From Comamonas koreensis (GTDB lineage Bacteria; Pseudomonadota; Gammaproteobacteria; Burkholderiales; Burkholderiaceae_C): DNA of 64,000 bases. The stretch is from assembly GCF_014076495.1 (NCBI RefSeq), contig NZ_CP043575.1, positions 3,968,001 to 4,032,000 of the forward strand, read 5' to 3'. The notes beneath the pieces were generated by a model, which saw nothing but the letters and a program-made list of their open reading frames with translations, made no database searches and was not told where the DNA came from. Shown piece after piece: positions 1 to 7,991 of the stretch (the stretch's first letter is position 1; the number at the start of each line of letters is the position of its first letter). A program made the position numbers and the translations under genes.

Positions 1-1
1 G

Positions 2-610
2 GCCGAGCAGGACAAGAAGGACCGCCTGCAAAAGGAAAAGGACGCCCGGGAAAAAGCCGAGAAGGACAAGGCCGAGCGCGAGAAGGCCGAGAAAGCCAAG
101 GCAGAAGCCGACGCCAAGGCCAAGGCCAAGGCCGCTGCAGATGCGAAAGCCAAAGCAGCAGCGGACGCCAAGGCCAAGGCCGCTGCTGACGCCAAAGCCA
201 AGGCAGCAGCAGATGCCAAGGCCGCCGAAGCCCAGCGCCAGGCCAATATCGCCCGCATGGCCGGTATGGCAGGCGCTGCAGGTGCGGCCGGCAGCAGCCA
301 GGGTGGCACGCCATCGGGCAGCGCCTCTGGCCAAGGCGGCCCATCGGCCGGCTATGGCGGCAAGGTCGCTGCCAAGGTGCGCCCCAACATCACCTTCCCT
401 GATGACATCCAGGGCAACCCGCGTGCCGAGCTGGAAGTGCGCGCTGCCCCCGATGGCACCATCGTGGGCGTGCGCGTCACCAAGTCCAGCGGCAACAAGG
501 CCTGGGACGATGCCGTTGTCCGCGCAATGCACAAGACCGAGACCTTGCCGCGCGACACCGATGGCCGCGTGCCGTCGAGCCTGGTCATTGGCTTCCGCCC
601 CAAGGACTGA
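2..610 (+). CDS. tolA: TolA, cell envelope integrity protein (C-terminal part, cut by window edge)
   Basis: This is the 3' part of an open frame that enters from outside the window. The first ~85 residues are a charged Ala/Lys/Glu/Asp repeat (AEKDKAEREK, then repeated ADAKAKA), which is the long helical domain that spans the periplasm in TolA. A Gly/Ser/Ala linker follows, then a ~85-residue globular C-terminus (NITFPDDIQGNP ... VIGFRPKD) of the TonB/TolA C-terminal type. TolA is an inner-membrane protein that links the TolQR motor to TolB/Pal and helps outer-membrane constriction at division. The N-terminal membrane anchor and the tolQR genes would lie to the left. The low-complexity DNA gives long spurious frames that I ignored. 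Confidence 0.88.
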   Translation, partial: AEQDKKDRLQKEKDAREKAEKDKAEREKAEKAKAEADAKAKAKAAADAKAKAAADAKAKAAADAKAKAAADAKAAEAQRQANIARMAGMAGAAGAAGSSQGGTPSGSASGQGGPSAGYGGKVAAKVRPNITFPDDIQGNPRAELEVRAAPDGTIVGVRVTKSSGNKAWDDAVVRAMHKTETLPRDTDGRVPSSLVIGFRPKD

Positions 611-636
611 AGACCCATCCATCCTCCCAAAAAAAA

Positions 637-667
637 ATGCCCTCGGCCACCTTGGCCGAGGGCATTT
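637..667. terminator. Bidirectional intrinsic terminator after tolA
   Basis: A perfect 13-bp stem (637-649 with 653-665) has a 3-nt loop, A8 upstream and TTT downstream. It sits between convergent tolA and the SDR gene and can serve both strands. Confidence 0.85.
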
Positions 668-708
668 GTCTTTGGATGGGCAGCGTGCTGCCACCGCCCT
701 TGGGGGCG

Positions 709-1434
709 TCAGCTCACCATATAGCCGCCATCGACCGGCAGCACCACGCCCGTCATAAAGCTGGCCGCCGGCGTGCAGAGGAACACGGCCGCCTGTGCCA
801 CATCCTGCGGTGTGCCCCAGCGGGCCAGCGGCGTGCGTGCCAGGATGGGGCCCGAGCGGGCCGGGTCGTCCTGCAGCGCTTGGGTCAGCGGCGTCGCAAT
901 CCAGCCCGGAGCAATCGCGTTCACCCGAATGCCATCGGCCGCATAGGCAATGGCAAGCGACTTGGTGAGTTGGCCAATGCCACCCTTGCTGGCCGCATAG
1001 CCGGGCACCAGGCCACCACCAAAGAAGGTCAGCATCGATGCGGTGTTGACAATGCAGCCGCGCCGGGCGCGCAGCTTGTCGCGCGTGGCGGTGCAGACCC
1101 GCATGGTGCCGGTCAGGTTCACCTCCAGCACGCGCTGGAAAACCTCCACATCGTGCTCCAGGCCGCGCTTGATGATGCCCGCGCAGTTGAAGACGATGTC
1201 GAGCTCGTCCAGATCGGCGAGCGCCCCATCCAGATCGGCCTGGCGCGTGACATCGGCCTGGCGCACCTCCACCCCAGCATCCAGCGTGCCATCGCCCTCG
1301 CCCAGGCCCAGCGCAATCACGCGCGCGCCCAGCGCTGCCAAATGGTTGGCGATCACGGCGCCAATGCCTTGGGTGGCGCCGGCGACCAGGGCGGTCTTGC
1401 CTGTCAACAGGTCTTTCTGGTAGGTCGTAGTCAT
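709..1434 (-). CDS. SDR family NAD(P)-dependent oxidoreductase
   Basis: A short-chain dehydrogenase/reductase of ~241 residues. Visible motifs are the cofactor-binding GATQGIG near the N-terminus, NCAG (variant of NNAG), the active-site Tyr/Lys in YAASK, and a C-terminal GxxxPVDGG segment typical of 3-oxoacyl/gluconate/2-deoxy-D-gluconate dehydrogenase-like SDRs. The frame is open to 1452, but the start at 1434 (MTTTYQKD) places the Rossmann fold at the usual distance. It is the last gene of a minus-strand cluster with a Bug binding protein, a second SDR and a cupin dioxygenase, so it probably oxidises or reduces a catabolic intermediate. The substrate cannot be read from sequence. Confidence 0.85.
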   Translation of the reverse strand: MTTTYQKDLLTGKTALVAGATQGIGAVIANHLAALGARVIALGLGEGDGTLDAGVEVRQADVTRQADLDGALADLDELDIVFNCAGIIKRGLEHDVEVFQRVLEVNLTGTMRVCTATRDKLRARRGCIVNTASMLTFFGGGLVPGYAASKGGIGQLTKSLAIAYAADGIRVNAIAPGWIATPLTQALQDDPARSGPILARTPLARWGTPQDVAQAAVFLCTPAASFMTGVVLPVDGGYMVS

Positions 1435-1477
1435 CACTCGCATCTCTCGCATTGCTTGCTTATCGCCCGCTTGGGGC

Positions 1478-2458
1478 TCAGTTCTTCATGTCCAGCAGTT
1501 TGATCAGGTCGGCGAAATAGGTCGCATCCTTCATCATCTGGTTGCGGAAGCCCTGGTCGTCGGCATAGACAAAGCCCAGGTTCTGTTTGGCCAGCACTTC
1601 CTGGAAGGCCGGCTCATCGACGGTCTTCTTGGCCGCCGCCTTGAGGTAGTTCAGCACATCGGTAGGCAGCTTCTTGGGGCCGGCAATGCCGCGCCAGGTG
1701 CCAATGCTCAGGTCGATGCCCTTTTCCTTCAGGGTGGGGACCTTGTCGAAGTTCTTCACGCGCTGGTCTGCCATCACGGCCAGCATCTTGAGCTTGCCCG
1801 CCTGCAGCTGCTGGGCCACTTCGGCCGGGCTCACCGCCACCGCATCGACGTGGCCCCCCATCAGCGCCAGCACGGCCGGGCCCGCGCCCTGGAACGGGAT
1901 ATGGTTGAACTGGATGCCGGTCTTGTCGCCCAGCGCCGTGGCGGCGAAGTGCCAGATCGAGCCATTGCCGGCATTGCCCACGCCCATCTTGCCGGGGTCC
2001 TTCTTGGAGGCGGCGAGGAACTCTTCAATCGTATTCCAGGGCGCATCGGCGCGCACGGTGATCGCGGCCGGGTCGGCATTGAACTGGATGATGGGCTGCA
2101 CATCGTCGTACGAGAACTTGGCCAGGCCCATGGGCTTGAGGGTCACGAGCTCCACCGTCACCACGGCCAGCTTGTAGCCATCAGGCTTGGCATTGATCAT
2201 GTCGGTCCAGCCAATGGCGCCGCTGGCACCAGGCTTGTTGATCACCACCACGCTTTGGGGAATGTGCTTGCGCGCCGCCTCACCAAAGGCACGGGCCACA
2301 CCGTCGGTGCCGCCACCGGGCTGGAAGGGCACGATCAACTCGATCTGGCGCGTCGGGAAATCAGCAGCTGCTGCGACATTGCCCAGCGCCATCAATACCG
2401 CGCTGGCACTGGCCGCAAACAAGCCGATGGCGCCTCGGCGCGTTTTGCTCATGTTCAT
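1478..2458 (-). CDS. Bug-family tripartite tricarboxylate transporter substrate-binding protein
   Basis: A periplasmic binding protein of ~326 residues. It has an N-terminal signal with a twin-arginine-like start (MNMSKTRRG followed by a hydrophobic stretch ending in AAA), then FPTRQIELIVPFQPGGGTD, the hallmark start of mature Bug/TctC proteins. The start at 2458 is chosen because AGAGGAG lies just upstream; the in-frame extension to 2626 only covers the neighbouring gene. Bug proteins bind carboxylates and deliver them to TctAB permeases. No TctAB genes are adjacent, as is common for betaproteobacterial Bug genes. Placement among catabolic enzymes suggests it scavenges the substrate of this cluster. 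Confidence 0.9.
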   Translation of the reverse strand: MNMSKTRRGAIGLFAASASAVLMALGNVAAAADFPTRQIELIVPFQPGGGTDGVARAFGEAARKHIPQSVVVINKPGASGAIGWTDMINAKPDGYKLAVVTVELVTLKPMGLAKFSYDDVQPIIQFNADPAAITVRADAPWNTIEEFLAASKKDPGKMGVGNAGNGSIWHFAATALGDKTGIQFNHIPFQGAGPAVLALMGGHVDAVAVSPAEVAQQLQAGKLKMLAVMADQRVKNFDKVPTLKEKGIDLSIGTWRGIAGPKKLPTDVLNYLKAAAKKTVDEPAFQEVLAKQNLGFVYADDQGFRNQMMKDATYFADLIKLLDMKN

Positions 2459-2492
2459 ACTGTCTCCTCTGTTTTTACTTTGTCGTGCAGTT

Positions 2493-3230
2493 TCAATAGG
2501 TCGCACGTCCACCGGATACATCAAACACCGCCCCAGTGCTGAACGAGCAGGCGTCAGACGCCAGCCACAGCACCTGGGCCGCAATCTCCTCGGGCTCGCC
2601 CAGCCGCCCCATCGGGCTCTTGGCAATCATCGTGGCCACATGCTCGGGGGCCATCTGCTCCAAAATGGGCGTGCGCACCGCTGCCGGTGCCACCGCATTG
2701 ACCAGCACGCCGCTGCCGGCCAGCTCCTTGCCCAGCGATTTGGTCAGCGCCAGCACCCCGGCCTTGGCGGCGCTGTAGGCCGACGCATTGGGCGTGCCCT
2801 CCTTGCCTGCGAGCGAGGCGATATTCACCACCCGGCCATAGCCCTGGGCACGCAGCACCGGCACGACCGCCTTGCAGACGTGGTAGACACCGACCAGGTT
2901 GATGTCGATCACCCTTTGCCAGACGGCATCGTCAAAGGCATCGAGAGCCATCGTGGGCCCGGTGATACCGGCGCTGTTGATCAGCATGTCAACCCGGCCC
3001 AGGCGGGCCAAGGTCTGCGCCAGCGCCGCCTGGATGCTGGCCGGCTCGGTCACATCGACCGGGCAGAACAGCGCATCGCCGGCCAGCGCTGCGGCAAGCG
3101 GCTGCAAATCCCAAACGGCGACCCGCGCGCCCGCTTGCTGCAAGGCCTGCACCAGGCTGGCACCAATGCCGCTGGCGCCCCCCGTCACCAGGGCCACGCG
3201 GCCGCCAAATTGGTAGCTGCAATCGGCCAT
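2493..3230 (-). CDS. SDR family oxidoreductase (second copy in cluster)
   Basis: A protein of ~245 residues starting MADCSYQFGGRVALVTGGASGIG, with the glycine-rich NAD(P) loop, an NSAG motif (MLINSAGITG) and catalytic YSAAKAG. The start at 3230 lies 1 nt after the stop of the upstream dioxygenase (stop ends at 3232), which suggests translational coupling; no good ribosome site is visible. It is clearly divergent from the SDR at 709-1434, so the two are not a recent tandem copy. It probably acts on an alcohol or ketone intermediate of the same pathway. Confidence 0.86.
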   Translation of the reverse strand: MADCSYQFGGRVALVTGGASGIGASLVQALQQAGARVAVWDLQPLAAALAGDALFCPVDVTEPASIQAALAQTLARLGRVDMLINSAGITGPTMALDAFDDAVWQRVIDINLVGVYHVCKAVVPVLRAQGYGRVVNIASLAGKEGTPNASAYSAAKAGVLALTKSLGKELAGSGVLVNAVAPAAVRTPILEQMAPEHVATMIAKSPMGRLGEPEEIAAQVLWLASDACSFSTGAVFDVSGGRATY

Positions 3231-3231
3231 G

Positions 3232-3759
3232 TCAGCGGATGAACTGGTTGGTGTAATCGGCACCCAGGCCAACGGCCTCGAAGTGCTTGCGGCACATGTC
3301 GATCTTGGTGAACACGTCCTCAAAACCCATGCCCTTGCCCCAGGGGTCGGTGTAGTACATGACACCATTGACCTGGAAGTAGGTGATCATTTCCTCGCAG
3401 TCTTCGGGCACATACAAGGTGTGGGTCTCGCCTGGTGGCTCGAACACATAGCTGCCTTCCTTGGCCCACCAGTCGTGCTCCAGGTATTTCCAGCGGCCCT
3501 TGAGCACAAAGCCATGCACCGCCTGGGGGTGGCGGTGGCGGCTGAGCACCCCGGACTTGCGCACCTTGAGCAAGTTCATCCAGTAACCCTGGCTGGCATT
3601 GAGGCAAAGCGGACGAAACCAGACATTCTCGGCCTGCGGCACCCACAGCCGCTCATCGGTGGGGATGGCGCTTTCCACCACGATCTCGGGCAGCGCATCA
3701 GGTGGGTTCGGATACTGGTAAGGCATCAACGGGGTCTGGTCAGGGCTATCTACAGGCAT
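3232..3759 (-). CDS. 2,4'-dihydroxyacetophenone dioxygenase-like cupin protein
   Basis: A 175-residue single-domain cupin. Motif 1 is seen as SRHRHPQAVHGFVLKG (several His metal-ligand candidates) and motif 2 as GSYVFEPPGETH. The overall pattern resembles the 2,4'-dihydroxyacetophenone dioxygenase (DAD)/ChrR-type cupin family, non-haem Fe enzymes that cleave a C-C bond in an aromatic ketone side chain. It is the first gene of the cluster. The start at 3759 has GGTGGA 4 nt upstream; an internal Met at 3726 is the alternative. Two SDR dehydrogenases and a carboxylate-binding protein follow. Family assignment is fairly secure; the actual substrate is inference. Confidence 0.75.
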   Translation of the reverse strand: MPVDSPDQTPLMPYQYPNPPDALPEIVVESAIPTDERLWVPQAENVWFRPLCLNASQGYWMNLLKVRKSGVLSRHRHPQAVHGFVLKGRWKYLEHDWWAKEGSYVFEPPGETHTLYVPEDCEEMITYFQVNGVMYYTDPWGKGMGFEDVFTKIDMCRKHFEAVGLGADYTNQFIR

Positions 3760-3761
3760 TT

Positions 3762-3802
3762 ATCCACCATATGGACTAAAGTTCATAATATGGATAATTG
3801 TA
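3762..3802 (-). promoter_or_regulatory. Putative promoter and operator of the cupin/SDR/Bug cluster
   Basis: An imperfect 34-bp dyad (3762-3795) is centred at 3778.5, with 12 of 17 positions matching. Its inner arms are ATGGAC-TAAA-GTTCAT and its outer arms ATCCA/TGGAT. On the minus strand a -10-like TACAAT lies directly upstream (3797-3802). The dyad thus covers the probable transcription start and the ribosome site of the dioxygenase, where a repressor would act. No regulator gene is adjacent. Confidence 0.5.
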
Positions 3803-3903
3803 GAGAACGCCGAAAGACCCGCAGCCCAGACAAACCCCAAGCCTTGGGCGGCACAGACATATTGGCGACAGGGACCGGGCTGCTGCAGTGGCCCAACGGG
3901 CAC

Positions 3904-3932
3904 AAAAAAAGCCCGGCTGTCGGGCCGGGCTT
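3904..3932 (-). terminator. Intrinsic terminator of uppP
   Basis: Stem 3909-3917 with 3924-3932 (AAGCCCGGC/GCCGGGCTT). On the minus strand it is followed by seven T. It lies 30 bases past the uppP stop. Confidence 0.85.
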
Positions 3933-3962
3933 GAGTGTGCGGATGCGCGAGGATGTTCGCGA

Positions 3963-4790
3963 TCAGGAATCCACCCAATTGACCATGCCGCTAAAGGCGG
4001 TCACCAGCACGATGATGCCGAACACAATGCGGTACCAGGCAAAGGGCACAAAGCTGTTGGAGGCGATGTAGCGCAGCAGCCAGCGCACGCACAGCCAGGC
4101 GCTGATGAACGAGAAGATGAGCCCCGTCGCAAACATGGGCAGGTCCGCCATCGACAGCAGTGCCCGCTCCTTGTAGAGGCTGTAGACACCTGCGCCGATC
4201 AAGGTGGGGATCGCGAGGAAGAAGGAAAAATCGGTGGCCGCCTGGCGCGACAGGCCCATCAGCATGCCGCCGATGATGGTCGAGCCGCTGCGGCTGGTGC
4301 CGGGAATCATCGCCAGGCACTGCACCAGACCCACCTTCAATGCATCGAGCGGCGTCATCTCATCGACCGTCTGCACCCGCACATGGGCCGACTGGCGCTT
4401 TTCCGCCCAGAGAATCACAAAGCCGCCCAGGATAAAGGTGGTGGCCACGACGATGGGCGTGAACAAATGCGCCTTGATGTACTTGCCAAACAACAGGCCC
4501 AGCACCACGGCGGGCAAAAAGCCGATGAAGACATTGAGCGCAAAGCGCTGCGCCTGGCGGCTCGATGGCAGCGCCACTACGGTGCTGCGGATCTTTTGCC
4601 AATACACCAGGATCACCGCAAAGATGGCACCGGTCTGGATCGCGATGTCAAACACCTTGGCCTTGGCATCGTCAAAGCCCAGCAGGCTGCCGGCCAAAAT
4701 CAAATGCCCTGTCGAGGAGATCGGCAAGAACTCCGTCAGCCCCTCCACCACGCCCATGATGGCGGCTTTGATCAACAGCAAGGTATCCAC
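3963..4790 (-). CDS. uppP: Undecaprenyl-diphosphatase UppP (BacA)
   Basis: An inner-membrane phosphatase that recycles undecaprenyl diphosphate to the monophosphate lipid carrier for peptidoglycan and other surface glycans; overproduction gives bacitracin resistance. The protein is 275 residues, the usual family length. Both signatures are visible: [14 protein letters not shown] near the N-terminus and [13 protein letters not shown] in the second half, with several hydrophobic helices around them. The start codon is GTG (VDTLLL, read as Met). It is a single gene followed by a terminator, consistent with a stand-alone housekeeping unit. Confidence 0.96.
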   Translation of the reverse strand: MDTLLLIKAAIMGVVEGLTEFLPISSTGHLILAGSLLGFDDAKAKVFDIAIQTGAIFAVILVYWQKIRSTVVALPSSRQAQRFALNVFIGFLPAVVLGLLFGKYIKAHLFTPIVVATTFILGGFVILWAEKRQSAHVRVQTVDEMTPLDALKVGLVQCLAMIPGTSRSGSTIIGGMLMGLSRQAATDFSFFLAIPTLIGAGVYSLYKERALLSMADLPMFATGLIFSFISAWLCVRWLLRYIASNSFVPFAWYRIVFGIIVLVTAFSGMVNWVDS

Positions 4791-4908
4791 AACAGTCTTT
4801 CAAAAAATCGGTCTGCCCGATTATCCAGCGGCCCAACACGCGCCACAGGGCTCGCCCCCGGGCGCGCACGAAAATTTACACAATGCAGCGCCCGCGCCTG
4901 CGCAGCCA

Positions 4909-5544
4909 CTACGGCGCCGGCAGCGCCACCACCTGCACGGCGCCCCCGGCATCCACCAAAGGCTCGTAATGCGCCAGCACGGCATAACGCCCCTGCGCGG
5001 CCAGGTGCGGCGCCAGGGTTTGCAGGCCCTCGCGCAAAAAAGCCAGCGCCGGCTTGTCCAGCCCCGAGGTCGGCTCATCGATCAGCACCAGCCGGGCGCC
5101 ACTGGCCAGGCCCAGCGCGATGACCAGCTTGCGCAGGCTGCCAGTCGAGAGCGCCAGCAACGGCTTGGCACTGTGCGCGGCCAGATCCAAGCCCGCCTGC
5201 CACTGCACAAAAAGCGCCTCGTCCCAGCCCGGACAGTCGCGGCGCAACTGCGCCACCCAATCGGCCACCACCGTAGTGCCTGGCGGCATGGTCGCAGGCA
5301 GCCGCGGCTCGTGCCAGAACACGCCCCCTGCGCTCTTGAGCGCCTCCGGCGTCTGGCCATCGATGTGCACGCTGCCTGCGCTGGCCTGCAGCTGCCCGGC
5401 CAGCAATTGCAATGCCGTGGTCTTGCCTGCGCTCAGGCCATCGACCAGCTGCACCAGGCCAGGCGCAGCCTGCCATTGCCAGCCGACCAGCAGCGGGGCC
5501 GCTTGCGGGTAGGAGAAATCCAGCGCATTCCATTCCAGGCTCAT
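4909..5544 (-). CDS. Orphan ABC-transporter-like ATPase with altered Walker A
   Basis: A 211-residue single nucleotide-binding domain. Walker B is good (RLVLIDEPTSGLD, D156/E157), an H-loop His is near residue 192, and the signature is LSTGS at 132-136 in place of LSGGQ. The Walker A loop reads D35-GLSA-GKTT: the first Gly of GxxxxGK[ST] is replaced by Asp, while the catalytic Lys41 is kept. The size and layout resemble CcmA-type or small export ATPases, but no permease gene is next to it and ccm genes are absent. It may pair with a distant permease or be a diverging paralogue. No ribosome site is obvious before the ATG at 5544. Confidence 0.75.
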   Translation of the reverse strand: MSLEWNALDFSYPQAAPLLVGWQWQAAPGLVQLVDGLSAGKTTALQLLAGQLQASAGSVHIDGQTPEALKSAGGVFWHEPRLPATMPPGTTVVADWVAQLRRDCPGWDEALFVQWQAGLDLAAHSAKPLLALSTGSLRKLVIALGLASGARLVLIDEPTSGLDKPALAFLREGLQTLAPHLAAQGRYAVLAHYEPLVDAGGAVQVVALPAP

Positions 5545-5604
5545 AGGGGTATCCGGCTTGCTTGATTAACTCCTAAAAACATAGCATAAAATCGCGCAAT
5601 ATCG

Positions 5605-5985
5605 ATGAAACCCCCGCAGATGCTTGACTATTTGGACTTTGACACCAGCGATGACGGCGAAGGCCTTACCAGCCTCGATGCGATGGCCTATGCCAAGGCC
5701 GCCCAGTGGCCGACGCTGACGGCCGAGGTCACGCAGCTGCTGGCCTGGTGCAGCGATGCCTTTGGCGCCCCCGGCCCGCTGGAAGATGGCCACCGCTGGG
5801 ATCTGGACCTGCAGCTGCAAAGCGATGCAGGTGACGCGCTGGCCTTGCACTGGGATGCGCTGCAGCGCCAGCTGCTGGCGCCGCAAGCTGCCCAGCAGAC
5901 CGCGCTGCAGCTGAGCCTGACCCTCAGCGGCCCCGATGCCTTTGCCCAGCAGCTGACCGAGCAGTTTTTGGGCAGTAACGACTAG
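5605..5985 (+). CDS. Hypothetical protein, acidic, 126 residues
   Basis: A small soluble protein, acidic and rich in Leu, Gln and Asp (DYLDFDTSDDGEG near the N-terminus; DLDLQLQSDAGDALALHW in the middle). No signal peptide, membrane helix or known motif is visible. The start could be 5605 or the Met at 5620; neither has a strong ribosome site. It lies divergently from the ABC ATPase and convergently to argC. Codon use matches its neighbours, so it is likely a real, locally conserved gene of unknown function. Confidence 0.65.
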   Translation: MKPPQMLDYLDFDTSDDGEGLTSLDAMAYAKAAQWPTLTAEVTQLLAWCSDAFGAPGPLEDGHRWDLDLQLQSDAGDALALHWDALQRQLLAPQAAQQTALQLSLTLSGPDAFAQQLTEQFLGSND

Positions 5986-6010
5986 CGAATAGCTGGCCGA
6001 CGGTGGCCTG

Positions 6011-6937
6011 CTAGGCGCCCAGCATCAGGTCCAGGTTCTGCACCGCCGCACCTGATGCGCCTTTGCCCAGGTTGTCAAAAATGGCCGCCAGCAGCACCTG
6101 GCCCTGCGCCTCGTTGTGGAAGACGCTTAGTTGCATGGCATTCGTGCCGTTGAGCAGTTGCGGATCCAGGTGTGTAAGCGCTTTGGCCTCGTCCAGCGAC
6201 AAGACCTGCACATCAGGCGCCTGCGCATAGTGACGTGCCAGGCAGGCCTGCAGCGCAGCGGCATCCACCCCAGGCGGCAGCATGCGCAATGCCAGCTGCA
6301 CCGTCAGCACAATGCCCTGGCGATACGCGCCATAGGCCGGCACAAACAGCGGGCGCGCGTCCAGGCCTGCGTGCAACTGCATCTCCGGCGCATGCTTGTG
6401 CGCCAGCTCCAGGCCATAGACCTGGAAGGCTGGCGGCTTGGCATCGCCCCCGCCCTCATGCGCCTCGACGCCAGCGCGCCCGCGCCCGGAGTAGCCGGAT
6501 ACCGCATGCACGCTGAGCGGGTAGCTGGCAGGCACCAGCCCGGCCTGCACCAGCGGCAGCAGCAAGCCGATGGCCCCCGTCGGGTAGCAGCCGGGATTGG
6601 TCACCCGGCGGGCCTTGGCTATGCGCTCGGCCTGCGCTGCCGACATCTCCGCAAATCCATAGATCCAATCGGCGTGGGTGCGGTGCGCAGAACTGGCATC
6701 GATCACCCGCACCGCAGGATTGACGATGGACTGCACCGCCTCGCGCGCAGCCGCATCGGGCAGGCAGAGGATGGCGATATCACAGGCATTGATGGCTTCG
6801 GCCCGGCGCTGGGCGTCCTTGCGCTCAGCGGCTGGCAGGGTCACGAGACGGATATCGCTGCGCCCGCGCAGCCGCTCATGGATTTGCAAACCGGTGGTGC
6901 CCTGGTCGCCGTCGATAAAAACAAGAGGAGTGCGCAT
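6011..6937 (-). CDS. argC: N-acetyl-gamma-glutamyl-phosphate reductase, type 2
   Basis: Third step of arginine biosynthesis: NADPH-dependent reduction of N-acetylglutamyl phosphate to the semialdehyde. The N-terminus [19 protein letters not shown] is the dinucleotide-binding start of the shorter type-2 ArgC, and NPGCYPTGA carries the catalytic cysteine. At 308 residues it fits type 2; type 1 is ~345. It is a single gene, divergent from a LysR regulator with a LysR-type box between the two starts, so the regulator may act on argC, itself, or both. Other arg genes are not in the window. Confidence 0.93.
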   Translation of the reverse strand: MRTPLVFIDGDQGTTGLQIHERLRGRSDIRLVTLPAAERKDAQRRAEAINACDIAILCLPDAAAREAVQSIVNPAVRVIDASSAHRTHADWIYGFAEMSAAQAERIAKARRVTNPGCYPTGAIGLLLPLVQAGLVPASYPLSVHAVSGYSGRGRAGVEAHEGGGDAKPPAFQVYGLELAHKHAPEMQLHAGLDARPLFVPAYGAYRQGIVLTVQLALRMLPPGVDAAALQACLARHYAQAPDVQVLSLDEAKALTHLDPQLLNGTNAMQLSVFHNEAQGQVLLAAIFDNLGKGASGAAVQNLDLMLGA

Positions 6938-7038
6938 ATGTAGATGACTTCCGAGAATGCGGGCGCTGGCCCATGGATCGAGCCGCTATGTTCCTCCGCG
7001 TCCTAAAATAATGAAAGTTGAATTTCACAAACCAGACG

Positions 7039-7053
7039 TTCAGCATTTCTGAA
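7039..7053. promoter_or_regulatory. LysR-type T-N11-A box between argC and lysR
   Basis: TTCAG-N5-CTGAA, a perfect 5-bp dyad that also fits the LysR consensus T-N11-A. It lies in the 128-bp gap between the divergent starts, 13 bp before the regulator's ATG. Confidence 0.5.
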
Positions 7054-7065
7054 TTTGGAGCCACG

Positions 7066-7911
7066 ATGCGAGAGATCAGCCTGGACCGTTTGCGCACCTT
7101 GGTGGCGATTGCCGACCAGGGCTCGTTCATCAAGGCCGCCCATAGCCTGCACCTGGCAGCACCCACGGTCAGCCTGCATATTGCCGAGCTGGAGCAGCGC
7201 ATTGGCGCGCCGCTTCTGTCGCGCAAGCGCGGGCATGTGCGGCCCTCGGCCATTGGGGAGGTGTTGGTCGCACGCGCGCGCCGCCTGCTGGACGAGGCCG
7301 AGCTGGCGCTGAGCGACATCCAGCGCCAGGTGCAGGGGCTGGAAGGGCGTGTGCGGCTGGGCGCATCGACCGGGGTGATTGCGCATCTGCTGCCCCAGGC
7401 ATTGGCGGTGCTGCGCGATCAGCATCCGGGCATCGACATCCAGATCAGCGTCCAGACCTCGGAGGAGACGCTGGCGCGCCTGGTGGATAGCCGCTTGGAC
7501 ATCGGCGTCACCGCCCTGCCCCAGCCAGCCGTCGCAGGCCTGGTGATCAAGCCCTGGCGCCGCGATCCTGTGATGGCCTTTGTGCCTGCCGACTGGACCT
7601 GCCCGGCCCGCCTCACACCGCAGTGGCTCGCCGGCCAGCCGCTGATCCTCAACGATGCCAGCACACGCCTGTCACGCCAGACCAGCGAGTGGTTTGCCGC
7701 GGGCGGCCACCACCCGGTGCCGCGCATTGCGCTGAACTACAACGATGCCATCAAGAGCCTGGTCGCCGCAGGTTACGGCGCCACCTTGTTGCCGCACGAG
7801 GCCACGGCCCCACCGCCGGACGCGCGCATCGCCATGCGCCCGCTGCGCCCTGCGCTGTGGCGCCGGCTGGGCATCGCCCACCGCGCCGGCTATGTGGAGC
7901 CCTCCACCTAG
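7066..7911 (+). CDS. LysR family transcriptional regulator
   Basis: A 281-residue regulator with an N-terminal winged helix-turn-helix: REISLDRLRTLVAIADQGSFIKAAHSLHLAAPTVSLHIAELEQRIG matches the LysR consensus. The rest is a periplasmic-binding-protein-like effector domain. The start at 7066 is preferred over 7018 because GGAG lies 5 nt upstream and the HTH then begins at the normal distance. It is divergent from argC and convergent with chrA. The co-inducer is unknown; control of argC is a possibility from position only. Confidence 0.9.
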   Translation: MREISLDRLRTLVAIADQGSFIKAAHSLHLAAPTVSLHIAELEQRIGAPLLSRKRGHVRPSAIGEVLVARARRLLDEAELALSDIQRQVQGLEGRVRLGASTGVIAHLLPQALAVLRDQHPGIDIQISVQTSEETLARLVDSRLDIGVTALPQPAVAGLVIKPWRRDPVMAFVPADWTCPARLTPQWLAGQPLILNDASTRLSRQTSEWFAAGGHHPVPRIALNYNDAIKSLVAAGYGATLLPHEATAPPPDARIAMRPLRPALWRRLGIAHRAGYVEPST

Positions 7912-7991
7912 CATGTGCTGGATGTGCTGTGGGGCCTGCGCCTGGTGTGAGCGCCGCTGCCGCTGGCCCATCGCCCTGCCCGCTAGAAAAA

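Noticed and set aside
141..758. Long open frames on both strands across the tolA repeat region
   Set aside because: They are shadows of the Ala/Lys-rich TolA repeat, with Arg/Pro-rich low-complexity products. The TolA frame carries a recognisable C-terminal domain.
3760..3978. A 72-residue minus-strand frame upstream of the cupin gene
   Set aside because: It spans the uppP terminator and the cluster promoter/operator and has no homologous look.
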